Of a stretch of 10,374 nt of DNA, positions 6,521-10,374 are shown piece by piece. Position numbers and translations under genes: made by a program. A model generated the notes under the pieces. The model saw only the letters and a program-made list of their open reading frames with translations, was not told where the DNA came from and made no database searches. The stretch is from Amoebophrya sp. AT5.2 (Eukaryota; Sar; Dinophyceae; Syndiniales; Amoebophryaceae). Numbering within the stretch: position 1 is the stretch's first letter; the number at the start of each line of letters is the position of its first letter. The DNA is taken from assembly GCA_005223375.1 (NCBI GenBank), contig RXOD01006433.1, positions 1-10,374 on the forward strand. The letters are read 5' to 3'.

Positions 6521-9500
6521 ATGTTGTACTATGCTGCAAAGCGCTGCGGCGAACGGCTGCACGCTCTCCTGTGCGCCGCCGCAGGGAGCGCTTTCCGTGG
6601 GTTCGGAAGCAGCCTCGTCGCAAAAAGCATATTCGCGCGAGCGGCTGCGCTGGTGCAGAAACAAGAACTCGCAAGCGAGGAGGGCGACAAGGTCGCGGAC
6701 GGCAACGCCGAGACGCAGACTGCAGAAGTAAGAACTTCAGTTCCTCCCGCCCGCGTCCGGCACGTGCACAGCAGCCAACTTGTGATCGCGGACGAGTTTG
6801 CGTGGTGCAACGATTACCACCACATCGACGTGTTTCGGTGGTGTGTTGATGACAATTACCAGGAAGTAGAGAGGTGCGACGATGACGCTGGGGACCAGCA
6901 GGAGGTGGACACCAAGCACGTTATTCTCTTCGTGGGCGGGGCCTGCTTCCTGGATCCGCGCTCCCTGCTCGGCACGCTCGAATACCGAAGGCAGAACGAA
7001 ATGGCGAAGCAGCTTGCGGCCACGCAGCAAACCAAAACCGTCGTGAAAATCCAGGGCGGGGCCCCCTTTTGCTACACGTTTTTGCTGGAACTGGTCTTGC
7101 TGGCGCTCGTGGCGGGTGCGACCGCGTGCGAATACACGTGTTTTTGGCTGGCGTCGACTCTCCTCCCGGGTAGAGTCTACTGCGTGCTAGCCATGCTACA
7201 AAACGTGACGTGGCTGGCGCTCACGCTCGCGTTCATCCTCTGCAAGGCTGCGGCCCCTTCCGACATGGTCTACAGCATTCTTTTCGCTTTCTCCACGACA
7301 GCCGCTCTGTCCACCAATGGCTGGCAGGAGACCACGAATTGGGCCAAGCCCGCCCCCGTTGTTCTGGCTGCGCTTTTTAAGCTACGGGAAGAGCTAGCTA
7401 CGTAGATGAAGAAAGACGCACGAAAGACAAAAGATTGTTGCAAAATACATGAAAACTGGACAGGGAGGAACCACGCGGCCGGAGGAGTCGAGATCTAGTC
7501 CGATGCAGTCGATCTCGGTCTCGAACAACTAGCCTGGAGGTGGAGGGTACGCGTAGGACTGGCTGCCCCTTGTCCTCGCGCCGTCAAGCTCAACTTTAAT
7601 AAGTTGGATGTCTGTAGTATGGCATAGCTTCCAGTGTCTGGTTCGGATCCGGAACAACGTGGCTGTTCCGACATCAAGAAGATTCTTCCCCACTATTCGT
7701 CCCTCTTTCATGAGCAGGCCACAAGTTGTATCTAGCTCGTCCAATCTTTACGCTTTGGTTTGTGCTGTTCCGGTGCCCGCCACGCGTGCCTCCCTCCGAC
7801 GCGACCCAGTGCGTGAAACGAAGTATGCAGTGGATACGAGAGAACCAGGGCTTGCTGTTTGGAGCTCCAGCTCAACAAGTACAAGATGAAAAGAGAGCCT
7901 ATAAGGTCCACCTGTGCGGGTATGGGTCCGGCGGCACCCTGGTGGCGTTGTACGCGCTTCGGGAGGCGTATGTCTTGACCAGCTGGTAAGTTTAGCATAG
8001 CCGGTAAGTTAGCAAGTAGGCGGCAATGGGTTTCCCACTTGGGTGGGGATGGTGACTGCCGATGAGGGCGCTCTGAAGTCTACCCGGCCGCGCGAAGGGG
8101 GTCGGTGGGGGCGTTTTAGATGCCGGATCGAGGTGGGGAGCAGGAGGTGGCATGTCGAGAGCGACCTGGTTTGCCAGGGTGGAAGCGGAACTACTGGAAG
8201 TATTCGATACTAGGAGATGGAGTGGCGATTACGGTAGGTGATTGCAGGCTGGGCTGAGTCTTACGGACTGCGGACAGCCGCTTTTCTGCTCCAACTGCGA
8301 ACCTCTTCCCAGGACACCTACGAGAGACCCCCGCACAAATTTCACCTACCACTTACCACTTACTGACTCTGGTCCCACCATAAGGCGGTAAATAATCTTT
8401 TGCTGGAGGACGAGACTGTGGGGCACACTGTCACTCTGGTGCGTCCGATTCTCGACCTGGAAAGCAGCAACTGGGAGATCACGCTGAGCGGCGCGGCGTC
8501 GTGGTGGAAGCTTGTACCCCCTCTGAGCGGATGGCTCAATCGGCTGCGGGAGCGTCCCCGTGTTGAAGCGAGAAGTGACATTCCGCTCTGCTGGAATTTT
8601 TTCTGGAAATTGTACAGCGAGCCTCTGACGGAACTTCCATCTTGCACCGCCACCGCAAGCGGACGTCACCACCTGTATCGCACGACGACAAGAGAAGCAG
8701 AAGACAAGGTGGGTGCTGTCGCGGAAGGCACGTCGACGCCAGTAGCGAGAGAAGACGATAGTTCTTTGGAATGCCGCCACGACGGAGCCCTCGGGTGGAC
8801 GGCGAAAAGGAGAGTGTCGTCCTCGTCGTCAAAGGCAGTTTGGCAAGGACGACGCTGTCCTCGCCATTTTGCTCCTCCCAAGGCGGAGAAGTTTGGGGCC
8901 GCATGGGTAGACAGTGCTCACAGTGCTAGAGGTTGCATCCTCCGCGACTTCCGCCTCGCCCCGACCGACACCGTGCGCCGCCTCCGCCGGGCTTTCCGGC
9001 TGTATCTGTCGCCTGTGGTGGCGCAAAAGACGCGGCGCGCGCTGACGGAAACCATTCCGCAACTCCTGTGGGAGTACTACGTCGCCCGCGTGCTTGGCGA
9101 AGACTTCCCGAATTACAGCGGAAGACTCATTCGAGGGACCTCTAGTTCTATACTAGCTGCAGAAGATCTAGCACTGGTGCGTGGCTCACACAGAGACGTC
9201 AGCCACTGACTGCGTGCTCCCCGACTCTTTCATGGAAGCCTCGCCCTCCCTTCTGCCATGCTTCCCCTTGGCTTTGACTCTTCTCTTTTGTAGGTTTACG
9301 TTTACTTCTTCTCTAGGTAGGTTTACAACCCGCGCGAAGACCTGCGCCTTCCCTCCCATTTCATCAGCGTGTCGAGCTACAGCAAGGAGCGACCACAGAT
9401 TGTCAGTATATAAATCAACGAATGAAGTTTTCCTCCTGACTCTAACTAAGAGAAAACCCAATGCGCGTGCTGAAGCTGCTCGGCGCGGGACAGCCTGTGA

Positions 9501-10109
9501 TCGCAAACTTTAACACGCACAATCTCTCTGTGCAGTACCCCGACCATCGCTACGAATGGTATTGGCGCCGGTGGGAGGCACGGAACAAGGAAAAGAAGGA
9601 AAAGAGGGACATCCGCGACTACTACCGATCGTGGTATGTGGATTGCAACAAGCGGGAGCAGTTCATTCCGACCCCAGCGGATGTGATGAAGCACACGCAT
9701 GAAGAGCTCGCCGAGCTGGCGCAATTGAAGTTTCGCATTTTGTTGTCCGCGGAGGGTGGAGCTGCTGGTAAAGGTCAAGCAACACACTTTCAGGAAGGCC
9801 TTGGGCATGTGGCGGCCGAGTGGGACAAAAATTGCGAGGTGCTGGTCGTGCGAGACATAAATGACGTTTACGCTTGGCGGGCGAGCGTCGACGCGATGTC
9901 CGCGCGAGGAAGTTCGAAGCGCCCGGCGGGAGAATCTCCGCGGCCAGCAAAAAATCGAGAGCGCGAGTCGCTGCCGAGCGAAGAAGTGGACAGGCGTCAG
10001 CCGAGCGCTGTTGGTCCATTATATGCTTGGCGGGTTGGCCGGGGCTGGAGAGAACTTCGGCGCGATGCTAAAAGAAATAGCGAAGCGGACGGCGAATGCG
10101 AAAGCCTAG
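6521..10109 (+). CDS. Alpha/beta-hydrolase-like multi-pass membrane protein, probable pseudoenzyme
   Basis: The model has six exons: 6521-7397, 7736-7985, 8372-9176, 9321-9405, 9453-9897 and 10001-10109 (TAG). It is in frame throughout, 856 residues. ATG 6521 is the first in its frame after a stop at 6455. In order I see a first strand around HHIDVF (100-105) and a strand plus oxyanion-type motif VILFVGGACF (134-143). Two or three membrane helices follow (about 183-212, 220-243, 248-265), then FVLFRCPP...DATQCVKRSMQWIREN (301-329), typical of the region before the nucleophile. The elbow is LCGYGSGGTLVAL (352-364), followed by EITLSG (411-416), a low-complexity insertion (about 466-560), LRLPSHFISVSS (652-663) and NTHNLSV (693-699). 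The order fits isoprenylcysteine methylesterase / HSL-type hydrolases. The family GxSxG serine aligns with Gly356 and the catalytic Asp is not visible; His695 may be kept. A charged, aromatic C-terminal tail follows (from about 700). Activity is therefore doubtful. The three C-terminal exons could instead be a separate gene starting at ATG 9461. Confidence 0.65.
7398..7735 (+). other. Non-canonical introner-like intron of gene 2
   Basis: CTAGCT occurs in codon phase on both sides (7394-7399 and 7732-7737). Removing one 338-nt unit moves from one frame to the next exactly as needed and yields ...LFKLREELARPIFTLWFVLF. The true border can slide within the repeat; with an AG acceptor the intron starts CTACGT. 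Short inverted arms surround the junctions (7387-7401 against 7728-7742, 13 of 15 matching). A canonical alternative is 7361-7725 (GTTCTG...CACAAG), which would drop the last 14 residues of exon 1. The inside holds nothing convincing on the plus strand; a 71-codon minus-strand frame (7529-7744) is noted separately. Confidence 0.6.
7986..8371 (+). other. Intron of gene 2 with CTGGT direct repeat
   Basis: A consensus donor GTAAGT follows CAGCTG at 7986. CTGGT at 7983-7987 recurs at 8369-8373, and joining there restores phase to give YVLTSW-SHHKAVNNLLLEDETV. This implies a GT...TG intron with no AG. The canonical alternative is 7972-8384 (GTCTTG...CATAAG), giving REAY-AVNNLLLEDE. The donor-like GGTAAGTT is duplicated 18 bp downstream (8003-8010). 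Repeated TTACCACTTA-type sequence near the 3' end is roughly complementary to the 5' end. Confidence 0.6.
9177..9320 (+). other. Canonical intron of gene 2 (144 nt) with tandem acceptors
   Basis: Donor GTGCGT at 9177, acceptor GGTAG ending at 9320, phase 0. The join reads ...AAEDLAL-VYNPREDLRLPSHF. A second acceptor TTTTGTAG ends at 9293 after a better pyrimidine tract. The sequence after it, TAGGTTTAC, is duplicated at 9318-9326. Using the upstream site keeps phase but meets TAG nine codons later. Confidence 0.7.
9406..9452 (+). other. Short intron of gene 2 (47 nt)
   Basis: Donor GTATAT at 9406, acceptor ACTAAGAG ending at 9452, with branch-like CTGAC and CTAAC just upstream. Phase 1 joining gives ...RPQIV-KNPMRVLKLLGAG. 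The donor overlaps a TATATAAAT sequence that could instead be a TATA box for a separate gene starting at ATG 9461. Confidence 0.6.
9898..10000 (+). other. Probable intron of gene 2 (103 nt)
   Basis: Coding character passes from the frame ending ...DVYAWRASVDA to the frame reading RALLVHYMLGGLAGAGENFGAMLKEIAKR. GTCCGC at 9898 and GGCGTCAG ending at 10000 join them in phase. The donor is weak. GTCGAC at 9887 with an AG at 9983 or 9986 is an alternative. Without splicing, the first frame would run on to 10165 with poorer codon character. Confidence 0.5.
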
Positions 10110-10374
10110 CAGGGCAGAGTTCGGACGTGATCGAGAGCGCGCACCGTTGTCCAGCGAAGAAATGAGCAGGCTCGCCAGACTGGCCGCTGCCGGATCACAT
10201 ACCTGACGCCTAGGAATCTTGCAGCATCTAGCCGACTCCAGGGGGAGCCTCGCGGTTGCAGCAGGAGGCACGGGCCGACGCCATCGCTAGCAGATCGCAA
10301 GCCCAGCGGCGGATCGCTAGCAGATCGCTAGCAGATCGCAACCAATCCAATTACCAATCCAATTCCCAATCCAA
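10110..10374. other. Intergenic tail with two tandem repeats
   Basis: No convincing gene follows the gene 2 stop. ATCGCTAGCAG (11 bp) occurs at 10283-10293, 10313-10323 and 10324-10334, with degenerate ATCGCAA relatives at 10294 and 10335. A 12-bp unit ACCAATCCAATT occupies 10341-10352 and 10353-10364, and a variant runs to the window edge. The array may continue past the window. Confidence 0.7.

Noticed and set aside
7636..7654. tRNA T-arm-like sequence (GGTTCGGATCC with a 5-bp stem)
   Set aside because: The conserved A of the T loop is G. I could not find a matching D arm, anticodon arm or acceptor stem at the right spacing.
5851..7674. 13-bp match GCTGTTCCGACAT at 5851-5863 and 7662-7674
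   Set aside because: One 13-mer match is about what chance gives in a window this size, and the flanks do not align.
9405..9415. TATATAAAT as a TATA box for a gene starting at 9461
   Set aside because: The same bases form a GT donor that ends a coding exon in the right phase, and the spliced protein continues a plausible hydrolase end. It is kept only as an alternative.
1..10374. CRISPR arrays, rRNA genes, telomere repeats, dinoflagellate spliced-leader gene
   Set aside because: I looked for regularly spaced repeats, conserved rRNA blocks, CCCTAAA-type repeats and a GGCTCAAG-type leader by eye and found none.

Overview
The window looks like nuclear DNA of a compact-genome eukaryotic protist. 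The long reading frames break at points where a GT...AG intron, or an intron bounded by short direct repeats, restores the frame. I see no bacterial operon structure, ribosome-binding sites or rRNA. Introns with unusual borders, direct repeats and inverted-repeat arms resemble the introner-type introns known from Amoebophrya (syndinean dinoflagellates) and some other algae. An alveolate such as an Amoebophrya-like parasite is therefore my best guess. It is an inference, not a proof.

Layout. Positions 2-4490 (+) hold gene 1, open at the left edge. It encodes a very long, mostly disordered, charged and Ser/Pro/Arg-rich protein that ends in a folded-looking C-terminal region spread over three exons. 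I do not recognise it. Its first intron carries a perfect 50-bp inverted repeat. Positions 4491-6520 hold about 2 kb without a convincing gene and with a lower-GC look. This stretch has an 88-nt near-complete hairpin with a TATA-like box upstream, a second perfect small hairpin followed by a T-run, and some short direct repeats. Positions 6521-10109 (+) hold gene 2, which I assemble from six exons into an 856-residue alpha/beta-hydrolase-like membrane protein. It is closest in pattern to isoprenylcysteine methylesterase / HSL-type hydrolases. The hydrolase fold is interrupted by a multi-pass membrane segment, and the catalytic nucleophile and acid appear to be lost while the His-type motif remains. 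Positions 10110-10374 hold an intergenic tail ending in 11-bp and 12-bp tandem repeats.

The strongest signals are: (1) two non-canonical introns in gene 2 whose exact direct repeats (CTAGCT and CTGGT) restore the reading frame; (2) the 50-bp inverted-repeat intron in gene 1; (3) the probable membrane pseudoenzyme; (4) the 88-nt hairpin. Splice junctions were deduced from frame, splice dinucleotides and protein continuity only, and no transcript data were available. The two genes point the same way but nothing in the sequence ties their functions together.
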